DNA from: Helicobacter cinaedi CCUG 18818 = ATCC BAA-847
GTDB lineage: Bacteria; Campylobacterota; Campylobacteria; Campylobacterales; Helicobacteraceae
Assembly (NCBI RefSeq): GCF_000155475.1
Contig: NZ_DS990391.1
Coordinates: 239,095 to 303,094 of the forward strand
Length of the DNA: 64,000 nt
Direction of reading: 5' to 3'
In this document: one piece after another, positions 1 to 8,693 of the stretch
Numbering within the stretch: the stretch's first letter is position 1
Layout of the letters: each line of letters begins with the position of its first letter
The notes under the pieces: generated by a model
What the model was told of the DNA's origin: nothing
Databases searched by the model: none
Seen by the model: only the letters and a program-made list of their open reading frames with translations
Translations under genes and position numbers: made by a program

Positions 1-1520
1 GGCTATACTACAATCCTGCCCTTTTAAGCTCTGACCCAAAAGTCAAGCTTGGCTACTCGCTTGGCGTAGGCTTAAGAGAGCAGAATCTTGCCAAACTCAC
101 TACCATTGATATAAATAATATGAGTAGCACCGCAGAGCGACTTATAATGACTTTTAGTGACAGTGGCACTAGTGCTGTGATAACAGATGTTATACAAAAA
201 GCTCTTCAAAACACCAATAATGGAAGTGGTGGAGGTGGAGGTAGTGGAGGTGGTGGAAGCAATATACAAAATGATTTAAAAACCTATACAGACAAACATT
301 CCGATGGCAATTATAACGATCTTATCCAAAAAATCTTGAGTGAAGTGCAACAAAATAGCTCACTCTCGACAGATCAAAAAAATTTACTTGGCAATATTGT
401 AGGGAACATTGACTATAAGAATCTTGACTTTAGCAATGGTAGTGGCACCACCGGAGGGACTCAAAATGCCCTGCAAAATATCACCATAAGTAAAGGCGGA
501 GATAAAGGCTTAGATAAAGCCGTAGAAGATATTAGCTCAATGCAGGAGATTCTAAAAGATAATAATCTTAATATTGTTAGCCAAAATGGCGTGATTTTGC
601 AAATCTCAAGTAAAACAATGAATGAAAAGCTAGGCTCTTTGGGCGTGGCGTATTTTGCTTCAGCCTATTCTAGTATGTCTATCAACGCAGATTCTAGTAA
701 AATGCGACTTATCATCAAAGGCGGAAGTGGTTACTATGAGCTTGTAGATAATGGCGGGAGCTTTAGCTTCAAGGTTTCAAGCAGTGATGATTATAGCAAA
801 TACTCGCTTATTGCTTCGCTAGAAGGCAATAGTGATGCACATAAGCTTGTTACCACAGCCTTTATGCTCTCTGAAGTGCCAATCGGCTATGCAAGGACAT
901 TCTACCTTAAGCACGGCAATTTGAATCTTGGCATAACCGGTAAGCTAATGAATGCTATCAGCACACAAAAGCAGATTAATATCAATAAAAATACAGATTT
1001 TCAAAAGGAGCTTACAAGCCTTGCTTCACTTGAAAACACCATTTCATCAAATAATTTTGGCGTAGATGTGGGAATGCTCTATGAGCTTGATTTGCCAGAG
1101 TTTCGCTATCTCACTTTTGGGCTTGTGGCTAAGAATCTAAACTCGCCTACTTTTGAATCAAGTCTCAATAATATCACCATCAAGCCGCAATATCGTATGG
1201 GGCTAGGCTACAACTCTAAGTTTTTAAATGTCGCTTTTGACGCGGATCTAACTCCAAATGATTTACTTGCTTTTAGCAATGTCAAACAACAAAGCCAAAT
1301 GATTGGCGGAGGCGTGGGCTTTGATCTTAAGGCTATGGATTTAAGGCTAGGTGCGATGAAAGACTTGCGACAAGATACCGGGCTTATTCTTACAGGTGGG
1401 CTAAATGTGCTGGGATTCCTAGATATTGCCTTGCAAGTAAGCACAAAGACTACTAAGCTTGATGGAATACCCATTCCGCAATACATTAACCTCCGCCTAG
1501 GCGGCAGCTTTAGCTTCTAA
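1..1520 (+). CDS. TraF-like outer-membrane beta-barrel protein, 5' truncated by window edge
   Basis: The reading frame is open from position 3 with no stop, so the gene starts outside the window; the first ATG inside (position 120) is internal. The N-terminal part seen here contains 'YYNPALLS', a signature of the FadL/TraF_2-like outer-membrane family, and the C-terminal third is rich in alternating hydrophobic residues and ends in aromatic 'GGSFSF', as expected for a beta-barrel. Around positions 220-262 the protein carries a natural Gly/Ser linker (NGSGGGGGSGGGGSN) between the start of the visible part and a helical segment. I infer an outer-membrane location; the function is unknown. The next gene starts 1 base after the stop, so the two are probably co-transcribed. 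The family call is moderately sure. Confidence 0.7.
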   Translation, partial: LYYNPALLSSDPKVKLGYSLGVGLREQNLAKLTTIDINNMSSTAERLIMTFSDSGTSAVITDVIQKALQNTNNGSGGGGGSGGGGSNIQNDLKTYTDKHSDGNYNDLIQKILSEVQQNSSLSTDQKNLLGNIVGNIDYKNLDFSNGSGTTGGTQNALQNITISKGGDKGLDKAVEDISSMQEILKDNNLNIVSQNGVILQISSKTMNEKLGSLGVAYFASAYSSMSINADSSKMRLIIKGGSGYYELVDNGGSFSFKVSSSDDYSKYSLIASLEGNSDAHKLVTTAFMLSEVPIGYARTFYLKHGNLNLGITGKLMNAISTQKQININKNTDFQKELTSLASLENTISSNNFGVDVGMLYELDLPEFRYLTFGLVAKNLNSPTFESSLNNITIKPQYRMGLGYNSKFLNVAFDADLTPNDLLAFSNVKQQSQMIGGGVGFDLKAMDLRLGAMKDLRQDTGLILTGGLNVLGFLDIALQVSTKTTKLDGIPIPQYINLRLGGSFSF

Positions 1521-1521
1521 A

Positions 1522-3075
1522 ATGCAAAAGCTCCCCATAAGCGTTACAATTTTAGTCAAAAATACCAAAAGCACTTTTAGCGAGTGCTTATCGGCATTAG
1601 CTGATTTTGATGAAGTGATTGTGCTTGATAATGGCAGTGATGATGGCACTCTTGATATTGCCAAAAAATTTGCTAATGTCAAAATCTATCAAAGCGAGTT
1701 CATCGGCTTTGGTGCGTTGAAAAATCTCGCCATAAGCTATGCTACACACGATTATATTTTAAGCATAGATTCAGATGAGATTTTAGAATCTAGCACTTTA
1801 GAGCAGATACGCACAGCCCTAAGCTCCATACAACCCCACCACATCTATGCTATGCCACGCAAAAATCTCTACAATGGCGAGTGGATAAAGGCGTGTGGGT
1901 GGTATCCCGACTATGTATGGCGACTTTTTAATAAAACTTTTACGCGTTTTAATGATAACATCATACACGAAAGCATTATGCTACCTAAAAACGCCAAGCT
2001 TATTAAACTTAAAAGTGGATTAAAGCATTATGCCTTTAGGGACATTTCACATTTGCTTGATAAACTTCAGCGTTACTCAAGCCTGTGGGCTAAGCAGCAC
2101 AGCTTCAAACGCTCAAGTCCGCTAAAAGCTCTTAATCACGGGCTATGGACTTTTATAAGAAACTATTTTTTTAAAAAAGGAATCTTATATGGCTACAAGG
2201 GCTTTACCATAAGTGTTTGCAATGGTTTGGGAGCGTTTTTTAAATATCTTAAACTTTATGAGTTAGGGCAAACACCGCCAACCTGCTCCCTTATCATCAC
2301 CACCTACAATCAAAAAGAGCGATTAGCCCTTGTGCTAGATTCTGTAAAAAATTTAGCCTTTTTGCCAAATGAAGTGCTTATTGCCGATGATGGTAGTCTC
2401 AAAGACACAAAAGAGCTGATAGAAACTTATCAAAAAAGCTTCCCTTGCCCCCTTAAACATATTTGGCAAGAAGATGATGGCTTTCGCTTAAGCGAAATAC
2501 GCAATAAAGCCATCAAAGCAGCAAGTGGAGCGTATATCATCATCATTGATGGCGATATGATTTTACATCCGCATTTTGTGAAAGATCATTTACACTTTGC
2601 AAAAAAAGGTGTATTTATACAAGGCTCTCGTGTTATCTTAAATGAAAAGAATACACAAGAAGTTATGGATTCTCTCTCCTATCATCTAGCTTTTAAATAT
2701 GGCGATATAAAAGCTAAAAAAATCCCGCTCCTAGCTAAAATGATTTGTGCAACTTCCACTATCAAAGCATCATATTTTGATAAAAGAGATTTTATCAAAG
2801 GCATTCGTGGGTGCAATATGGGCTTTTATAAAGCTGATTGTGTGGCTATCAATGGATTTAGCGAAGAATTTATCGGCTGGGGCAGGGAAGATTCCGAATT
2901 TGTGGCGAGATTTTTATTTAATGGTGGAGAGATGAGACGATTAAAGTTTAGTGGCATTGCCTATCATCTCTATCATAAGGAAAACACCCGCTCAATGCTA
3001 GAATCTAACCACGCTATCTACCTGCGAACAATCCAAAACAAAAGCACATTTTGCCAAAAAGGGCTAAAAAGCTAG
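1522..3075 (+). CDS. Two-domain family 2 glycosyltransferase (GT2-GT2 fusion)
   Basis: A 517-residue protein with two GT2 catalytic domains in tandem. The first (about residues 1-245) has the nucleotide-sugar core with the DxD-like 'SIDSDEIL' and resembles WaaE/KdtX-type LPS core transferases. The second (about 250-510) restarts with 'PTCSLIITTYNQKERL', has 'IIIDGDMILHPHF' and the C-terminal galactosyltransferase-like 'FIGWGREDSEF' motif (GT7C type). Single-domain relatives are about half this length, so this is a natural fusion that could add two sugars. It starts 1 base after the upstream stop and faces the glycosyltransferase at 3079-4210 tail to tail. I infer a role in LPS core or surface glycan assembly at the cytoplasmic membrane. 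No frameshift is seen. Confidence 0.85.
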   Translation: MQKLPISVTILVKNTKSTFSECLSALADFDEVIVLDNGSDDGTLDIAKKFANVKIYQSEFIGFGALKNLAISYATHDYILSIDSDEILESSTLEQIRTALSSIQPHHIYAMPRKNLYNGEWIKACGWYPDYVWRLFNKTFTRFNDNIIHESIMLPKNAKLIKLKSGLKHYAFRDISHLLDKLQRYSSLWAKQHSFKRSSPLKALNHGLWTFIRNYFFKKGILYGYKGFTISVCNGLGAFFKYLKLYELGQTPPTCSLIITTYNQKERLALVLDSVKNLAFLPNEVLIADDGSLKDTKELIETYQKSFPCPLKHIWQEDDGFRLSEIRNKAIKAASGAYIIIIDGDMILHPHFVKDHLHFAKKGVFIQGSRVILNEKNTQEVMDSLSYHLAFKYGDIKAKKIPLLAKMICATSTIKASYFDKRDFIKGIRGCNMGFYKADCVAINGFSEEFIGWGREDSEFVARFLFNGGEMRRLKFSGIAYHLYHKENTRSMLESNHAIYLRTIQNKSTFCQKGLKS

Positions 3076-3078
3076 AAT

Positions 3079-4210
3079 CTACAATAAAGATTCTAAACTT
3101 TTAGCAGCCTTGGCAACGCTAAAATATTGTGAATGCTCTAAGGCTTTAGCTTCAAGCTCATTTCTCCTTGTTTCTTGGCTATAAATTTCTTGCATATTTT
3201 GAGCTAAAGATAAAGCATCACCACTGACAAAAAATGCTCCACAATCGCCCAAAACTTCATTATGTAAAATTTCCTTGCTTGTGGGTATCACTAGCAATAA
3301 TTGCCTTGCCCAGCACACAAGCTTCAGCTAACACAAGACCATATCCTTCATAATATGACGCCAACACCATACAATCACACATTTTTATGTAAGGGTAAGG
3401 ATTCTCACAAAAGCCTAAAAACTTCACATTTTTAACCCCCTGTGCTTCTATCATGGAATCTAGCTCTTTTTTATACCGCTCCCCTTCGCCTAAAAGCCAT
3501 AACTCATACTCTAACCCCTTATCTTGCAATACCTTGTTAGCCTGAAGTAATACATCTAAACCTTTTTGGTGCGTTAGTCTGCCTACTTGCAAAAATGTGA
3601 ATCTTTGCTTGACTTGAGAGAGTGGAGCTTGGGATTTTTGCAAGATTAAATCCTTATCAACAGGATTATGAATAACCTCTATATGCTTATGTGCTAGCTC
3701 CGGATAAAGCTCTAGAAGTGATTGCTTCACATAGTGTGAAACACAGATAATGCTATCAAGCTCTAAATACGCCTTCGTCTCACGCTCATCGCGTTTGTTA
3801 TTGCGGATTTCTTTCAAAGAAATATGAATGTAGCCTATCTTTTTGCCCCCTTGTTTTTGGGAAATATATATCGTGCTAATCCCCTCTAAAAAGCCAATAT
3901 TAACATCATATTGCTCTTTAATAAAATAATTAATCAATTTTGGATTCTTCAAAACGCGTCTTTTCCAAAACTTATTTAAAAACCGCACCTTGCCAAAAAT
4001 ATGTGGAAAGCTAAAAACCTTATGGAGATTCTTTTCGCACCATTGCAAATACACATCTTGTTTTTTCTTTTCAATAAGGAATAAATCTATATCTGTTTTA
4101 GGATTTATACCCCCCCCCCTCGCTTTGTTTTTGCCAATAGCTCAAAAAATCAATCAAAACGCGTCAGCCCCACCACCACCAATGCCTAGGTTACAAATAA
4201 GTATTTTCAT
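3079..4210 (-). pseudogene. Family 4 glycosyltransferase, frameshifted, with a G10 tract
   Basis: The start at 4210 is ATG with AGGAG upstream and gives MKILICNLGIGGGGA, a GT4 N-terminus. The next motif should read 'GGAERVL', but one base is missing near 4165 and the frame hits TGA. The middle frame reads VLIDFLSYWQKQSE and enters a G10 tract (plus-strand C, 4110-4119). At 10 G it meets a stop; 9 G would join it to the long downstream frame (INPKTDIDLFLIEKKK). That frame holds the GT4 body: 'FLQVGRLTHQKG' and 'YYEGYGLVLAE' (the E-x7-E region). A third break near 3290, equivalent to loss of two bases in 'GATATACCC', separates 'GKAIIASD' from 'IPTSKEIL'. Three lesions make it non-functional as given. 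The tract alone looks phase-variable; the other two may be decay or assembly errors. Confidence 0.8.
4110..4119. repeat. Homopolymeric tract C10 (G10 in the glycosyltransferase)
   Basis: Ten consecutive C on the plus strand inside the family 4 glycosyltransferase gene. The downstream glycosyltransferase frame would be joined at 9 (or 12) G. Tracts of this type slip during replication in Helicobacter and Campylobacter. Confidence 0.9.
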
Positions 4211-4275
4211 CGCTTCTCCTTGTAATTTTGACTAGATTTTGACTAGATTATAATTGTTCGTTTCTAAATTCTCCA

Positions 4276-6045
4276 TTATTTAAAGTAGTTTTTCACAAGC
4301 TCCTTATCATAATCTTTGCGATATTCATCATTTCCTACAACCCTTGGACGCGTTTGCAAAAACTCGTTATCACTCAAAATACTCCGCTTTTTATCATAGT
4401 CTTTTATCTCAATGCCTAACATATCTAAAACACTATGCAACAAATCATCATTCATATAGCGTTGATTTTGTGCTTTTTGCAATCGCTTATAAAGCTCTGG
4501 GTGCTTATCAATAAACGCATCGCTTACATAAATAATAAATGGAATCTCCACTATAAAACGCGACATTTTGGAATTACTATGTCCAGCAAAATCTCCATTC
4601 TCATACACCTCTTCTCCGTGATCGCTAAAATACAGCACTAAAGAATCTGAATATTCAAAGCGTTTAATAATCTCTCGTAGCACAAAATCCCCATACAAAA
4701 CACTATTAAGATAAGCAGCCATTTTATTTTTATCGCCAAAATCCTGCCCTATATCCTTTGGACTAAAAATATCAAACTCCTTTGGATAGCGACTTTCATA
4801 TCGATCGTGGCTCCCCATAAGATGCAGGGCAAAAAACCGCAAAGGCTCATTGTGGGATTTAGAATCCACCAAACTAAATTGTTGAGATTCTAACGGGGGG
4901 GGGGGCAATACATTGTATTGCTTAAGATAAGTATCAAGCACTCCTAGTAGCTCCTCATCAAACCTTGTTAAATCAAAACTATCGCCACAATTTAAGTATT
5001 TCACCTCATCCGCCCTATTTAAAATTGTCGCTACACCATTGCCAAAAAAGCTCACTGCCTCTTGATTTGAAATAATCGTGGTATGATAACCCCCAAGACG
5101 CATAGCATCAATGAGATTTAAATGCTCATACCATTGCGAATTTTGAGCATTTTCCTGATTTGCAAAGGTTAGCACTTGCGTGAGACTTTCATAGGTTGAG
5201 CCTTGAGATGAAATCACATCATTAAAAGCAAATAGATTCTGTGGTTTTTGCTGCTTCAAACTCCATAAAAGCGGGGTAGTCGGCAGCTCATAACCATACA
5301 AGCTCATTTTGCCCCTTTGTGTGCTTTCCCCAATGACAAGCACAACATTTGCAATCTTTTCCTTGCTAGGTTTTACTTCAAATCCTTTGGCAAACTCATC
5401 AAAATGTGTTTGCAATCTTTTATACTCCTGCATAAATGCAAGGGCGTATTTGAGCGATTTTGACAAAGAAGTATAGCTATGATACAGCACATCACTAAAC
5501 CGCAAAGACGGGCTTGAAGGACGCACACTCACAATATGTAGCACCATAACAAGAAGAAGTAACAACACATACACAACTTTTAGCTTCAATGTATTGTTTC
5601 TCACGCATTTTGGCACTTGAATCTTAAAACACAGCCAAATACCTAAACCAAAAAGTCCATACATTCCAAGCAATTTCATATCTATGTATGTATGTAAAAA
5701 TTCAAAACTCTCTCGCATATTGCTTTCAAGGGCAATGCTAATCACATAAGAGTTTAAAAGAGTAGAGAAGTTATAAAAGCAAAAAATTTCAGCCATCATA
5801 CACAAAACACTAAGAGCCACCACCACAAAAAGCAATAGATTCTGTAAAGACTTCCATTTCAGCATATAAATAATGCCAAACAACGCACCATAGCTGACAA
5901 TAAACATCATCTCTCTATACGAAAAAGTCAAAAAATAATACATATCAAAATGCGTATGCAAAATAGTCTGCTGAGACATCACAATAAGCAGAGTGTTCAT
6001 AAGCCACAAAAGCACAAAAGTGCGGAAAAATCGTGTATCACTCAT
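4276..6045 (-). CDS. Phosphoethanolamine transferase, EptA/EptC-like (copy 1)
   Basis: A 589-residue inner-membrane protein of the YhjW/YjdB/sulfatase superfamily. The first ~190 residues hold about five hydrophobic membrane segments, followed by a periplasmic alkaline-phosphatase-fold domain. The catalytic-nucleophile segment is visible as 'VIGESTQRGKMSLYGY' (Thr nucleophile), and a metal-binding motif as 'LYFSDHGEEVYENG'. These enzymes move phosphoethanolamine from phosphatidylethanolamine to lipid A or, in Campylobacter EptC, also to the flagellar rod and glycans. A run of 11 C (coding strand) encodes four prolines near residue 380 and is in frame, so the gene is ON here. It overlaps the upstream paralog by 4 bases (ATGA type), so the two are probably one operon. 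The exact acceptor is not known. Confidence 0.88.
   Translation of the reverse strand: MSDTRFFRTFVLLWLMNTLLIVMSQQTILHTHFDMYYFLTFSYREMMFIVSYGALFGIIYMLKWKSLQNLLLFVVVALSVLCMMAEIFCFYNFSTLLNSYVISIALESNMRESFEFLHTYIDMKLLGMYGLFGLGIWLCFKIQVPKCVRNNTLKLKVVYVLLLLLVMVLHIVSVRPSSPSLRFSDVLYHSYTSLSKSLKYALAFMQEYKRLQTHFDEFAKGFEVKPSKEKIANVVLVIGESTQRGKMSLYGYELPTTPLLWSLKQQKPQNLFAFNDVISSQGSTYESLTQVLTFANQENAQNSQWYEHLNLIDAMRLGGYHTTIISNQEAVSFFGNGVATILNRADEVKYLNCGDSFDLTRFDEELLGVLDTYLKQYNVLPPPPLESQQFSLVDSKSHNEPLRFFALHLMGSHDRYESRYPKEFDIFSPKDIGQDFGDKNKMAAYLNSVLYGDFVLREIIKRFEYSDSLVLYFSDHGEEVYENGDFAGHSNSKMSRFIVEIPFIIYVSDAFIDKHPELYKRLQKAQNQRYMNDDLLHSVLDMLGIEIKDYDKKRSILSDNEFLQTRPRVVGNDEYRKDYDKELVKNYFK
4441..4570 (-). repeat. 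Near-identical block shared by the two EptA genes, copy 1
   Basis: About 130 bases that differ at only a handful of positions from 6280-6410. They encode 'HPELYKRLQKAQNQRYMNDD' and flanks in both paralogs. Confidence 0.8.
4895..4905. repeat. Homopolymeric tract G11 (C11 in eptA copy 1)
   Basis: Eleven G on the plus strand, read as CCC CCC CCC CC in the phosphoethanolamine transferase gene. The frame is intact at 11. A change of one or two bases would truncate the periplasmic catalytic domain. Confidence 0.9.
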
Positions 6046-8012
6046 TCTTGTTCCTTTGTTTTTGTAGAATCTGCCCCTATACGCTCATCGCTTTTGCACA
6101 ATCCCTGCTGATAGTAGCTTTTTTGAGCTTTCAGCTCTTTGTCATAATCTTTTATACTTTTTTTCTCACCAACAAGGCGGATTCTGTTTTTGAGTAAAGT
6201 TGTGTCATTACTTATTAAACTCTGCTTGGATTCAAAGCCCTGCATTGTAATCCCTGCAATATCAAGCAAAGTATGGATTAAATCATCATTCATATAGCGT
6301 TGATTTTGTGCTTTTTGCAATCGCTTATAAAGCTCTGGGTGCTTGTCAATAAATACATCACTTACATACATAATAAATGGAATCTCCACTATAAAACGCG
6401 ACATTTTGCTATCGCTATGCCCTATAAAATTCCGCCAATCATAAATCTCTTCTCCGTGATCGCTAAAATACAGCACTAAAGAATCCGAATCTTTAAACCG
6501 CTCTATAATCTCATTTAGCACAAAATCCCCATACAGCACACTATTATCATAGTGCATATTTTCTTCCACGCTTGTGGTGGCTAGATTCTCCACATCATTA
6601 ACACGACAAAGCATATCTTCAGTGCTAAGTTTTGCAAAGCTACTTGGATAGCGGTTGTAATACTTCGCGTGATTGCCCATAAGGTGCAGAGCGTAGAATG
6701 TCGGCTTAGAATCTTTAGAATCTGCTATGTTTTGTGGCTCTTGTGGTAGATTCTCGCTTGAGCTTGTAGGCTTAGAATCTACATCGCTAAAATCCTCTTG
6801 TAAATCGCCCTGTTCCACGCCTACGCCTAGCTCCTCATCTAAAATATCTAAAATTGCTTCATCAAACTTTGTGGTGCTCATCTTGTCATTGACATTGACA
6901 AAATGTGCTTCATCAGCACGCTTAAGAATAGTCGCTGCGGCATTACCAAAAAGGCTAATAGGCTCTTGATTAGAAATAGCAATGGTGTGATAGCCCCCAA
7001 GCTTAAAAGAATCAATGACATTCATATACTCATACCACGACTTTTGAATCTCGCTGGGCTTGGTGGATTTTGCCTTTTGCTTGGACTTTATCGTCTCTAT
7101 ACCTTGCGTGTTATCTTGATTAGCAAAGGTGAGACTTAAGCTTAAAGATTCGTGGGTTTGCCCGTGAGAAGCGATAACATCGCTAAAAACAAGTAGATTC
7201 TTAGGATTATTTTGTTTGATAGAATCTAGATTCGGCGTGGTGGGAAGCGGATAGCCATAAAGGCTTAAGCGGTCTCTTTGAGTAGATTCACCAATGACAA
7301 GCACGATATTTTGGATATTGTTTTTTGCTTTTTTTACCTGAAGTGTGGTGGATAGCTCATCAAACTTACTATTTAGCCGCTCATATTCTTTCATAAAGCC
7401 ATAAGTGCCTTCAATCGCACGATAGAACTGCTTTGTGTAATTATAAAGCATATCGCTCCAATCTTCATTTAGAGGCTTAGTGTGAGTGAAAATCATAGTA
7501 AGCACAATACACACACTCACAACAAACCACATATACACAAACCACATACATTTCTTAAGCTTAATGGAAGGCTGCAAAAGTGGAATCTTAGCCCACATCA
7601 ACACAGCAATGATAAGAAAAAGGGCATATACGCCAATCAAACCAAAATTCACATAATTATGCAAAAACTCCGCACTCTCTTGTGGATTTGTCTCTAGAGC
7701 TACGATGACAAGGTAGGAGTTAAGATTCGTATCAAAAGTGTAGAGCAAAAATATATCTACCACAAAACAAATAATGCTTATGCCAAAGATAGCCCACGCC
7801 ACATACACGCCAAAAGGCAAGAGTGAAAGAATCCAAAATACGCCAAAGTAGCTCACACACAGCAACAACTCGCGGTAGAAAAATGAGCTAAACCAATACA
7901 AGTCCCAATGCTTGGTATAGACAAAATATTGTGAGCCAAAAAGAATAATGGTGTTTAAAAAAATAAGTAAAATAAAAATCTTAAAAAGCACAGGGTGGGT
8001 GAAAAGCTTCAT
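6042..8012 (-). CDS. Phosphoethanolamine transferase, EptA/EptC-like (copy 2)
   Basis: A 656-residue paralog of the next gene with the same plan: about five N-terminal membrane segments, then a sulfatase-fold periplasmic domain with 'VIGESTQRDRLSLYGYPLP' and 'LYFSDHGEEIYDW'. It is longer because of two low-complexity inserts: a Lys-rich one (near residue 275) and an acidic Ser/Pro-rich one (near 410-435). It has no homopolymeric tract. It lies upstream in the operon and its ATG at 8012 is preceded by a weak ribosome site. A C-terminal segment is almost identical to copy 1 at the DNA level (see the repeat entries), while the rest is diverged. The two enzymes may modify different acceptors, for example lipid A and flagellar or glycan targets; that is inference. 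Confidence 0.88.
   Translation of the reverse strand: MKLFTHPVLFKIFILLIFLNTIILFGSQYFVYTKHWDLYWFSSFFYRELLLCVSYFGVFWILSLLPFGVYVAWAIFGISIICFVVDIFLLYTFDTNLNSYLVIVALETNPQESAEFLHNYVNFGLIGVYALFLIIAVLMWAKIPLLQPSIKLKKCMWFVYMWFVVSVCIVLTMIFTHTKPLNEDWSDMLYNYTKQFYRAIEGTYGFMKEYERLNSKFDELSTTLQVKKAKNNIQNIVLVIGESTQRDRLSLYGYPLPTTPNLDSIKQNNPKNLLVFSDVIASHGQTHESLSLSLTFANQDNTQGIETIKSKQKAKSTKPSEIQKSWYEYMNVIDSFKLGGYHTIAISNQEPISLFGNAAATILKRADEAHFVNVNDKMSTTKFDEAILDILDEELGVGVEQGDLQEDFSDVDSKPTSSSENLPQEPQNIADSKDSKPTFYALHLMGNHAKYYNRYPSSFAKLSTEDMLCRVNDVENLATTSVEENMHYDNSVLYGDFVLNEIIERFKDSDSLVLYFSDHGEEIYDWRNFIGHSDSKMSRFIVEIPFIMYVSDVFIDKHPELYKRLQKAQNQRYMNDDLIHTLLDIAGITMQGFESKQSLISNDTTLLKNRIRLVGEKKSIKDYDKELKAQKSYYQQGLCKSDERIGADSTKTKEQE
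6280..6410 (-). repeat. Near-identical block shared by the two EptA genes, copy 2
   Basis: The partner of 4441-4570. The surrounding coding sequence is much less similar, which suggests gene conversion between the tandem paralogs. Confidence 0.8.
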
Positions 8013-8228
8013 TGATATGTCCTGCTTTGATGAAAATATAATGAGATTCTGTTAGAGCATTCTAACTAAAAAGGGCAAGGCTTAAATTAACATCGCTTTT
8101 GTTAAGTCATTTAATATAGTAAGGGAGTTTAATAAGGTGAAATTGAAAAATGTTTTAGAAGTATTGTGTGAAGTCTCTTAAACCTCCAAAGCTTAAAGCC
8201 TTGAAAGTTTAAGAATCTTACTAGAATC

Positions 8229-8441
8229 TTAGAGTTTTGACTCGTAGCGTCTTAACATATATAGACGCTTAAGCATTTTTTTCTTAGCGTTAATTTTTTG
8301 CTTTTTGCGTTTTTCAGTCTTAGATTCAAAGAATCGTCTCGCCCTTAGCTCCGTTACAACAAGGTTACGATCAGTTTGTTTTTTGAACTTTCTGTACGCT
8401 TCTTCAAAAGATTCGCTTTCTTTCACTTTAATACCCGGCAT
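8229..8441 (-). CDS. rpsU: 30S ribosomal protein S21
   Basis: A 70-residue basic protein starting '[19 protein letters not shown]', the typical bS21 N-terminus, with the Arg/Lys-rich tail expected for the family. It sits on the 30S platform near the Shine-Dalgarno helix and assists initiation. A GTG four codons upstream (8453) could start a 74-residue form, but the family start is the ATG at 8441. It is monocistronic here, lying between eptA copy 2 and the divergent tRNA-Arg. Confidence 0.95.
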   Translation of the reverse strand: MPGIKVKESESFEEAYRKFKKQTDRNLVVTELRARRFFESKTEKRKKQKINAKKKMLKRLYMLRRYESKL

Positions 8442-8568
8442 AAGCTCACCCACTTTCTTGTAAAATTTGAAAGCGATATTATAAGGAAAATTTATTTAAA
8501 AATGCTTAAATCTGCATTATATAAAGTGAGTTTTAAGGATTTTTAGCTAGAATGCCGACTTTACTTTT

Positions 8569-8645
8569 GTGCTCGTAGCTCAGCTGAATAGAGCAACAGG
8601 TTGCGGTCCTGTAGGTCGGGGGTTTGAATCCCTCCGAGCACGCCA
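8569..8645 (+). tRNA. tRNA-Arg (anticodon GCG)
   Basis: 77 bases fold into a full cloverleaf: acceptor GTGCTCG/CGAGCAC, D-arm GCTC/GAGC, anticodon stem ACAGG/CCTGT with loop TTGCGGT (anticodon GCG), T-arm GGGGG/CCCTC with TTTGAAT loop, discriminator G and encoded CCA. GCG reads CGC, and CGU by wobble. Many bacteria use ACG (inosine) for these codons instead. Confidence 0.93.
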
Positions 8646-8693
8646 TTTGTAACTTTTCAGCAACATCAATTTTTCAGTAAAAGGTTTCATATT

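Noticed and set aside
8137..8181. Short GTG ORF (14 codons) upstream of rpsU on the plus strand
   Set aside because: It has a ribosome-like GGGAG, but no regulated gene follows in its direction except a tRNA; too little to call a leader peptide.
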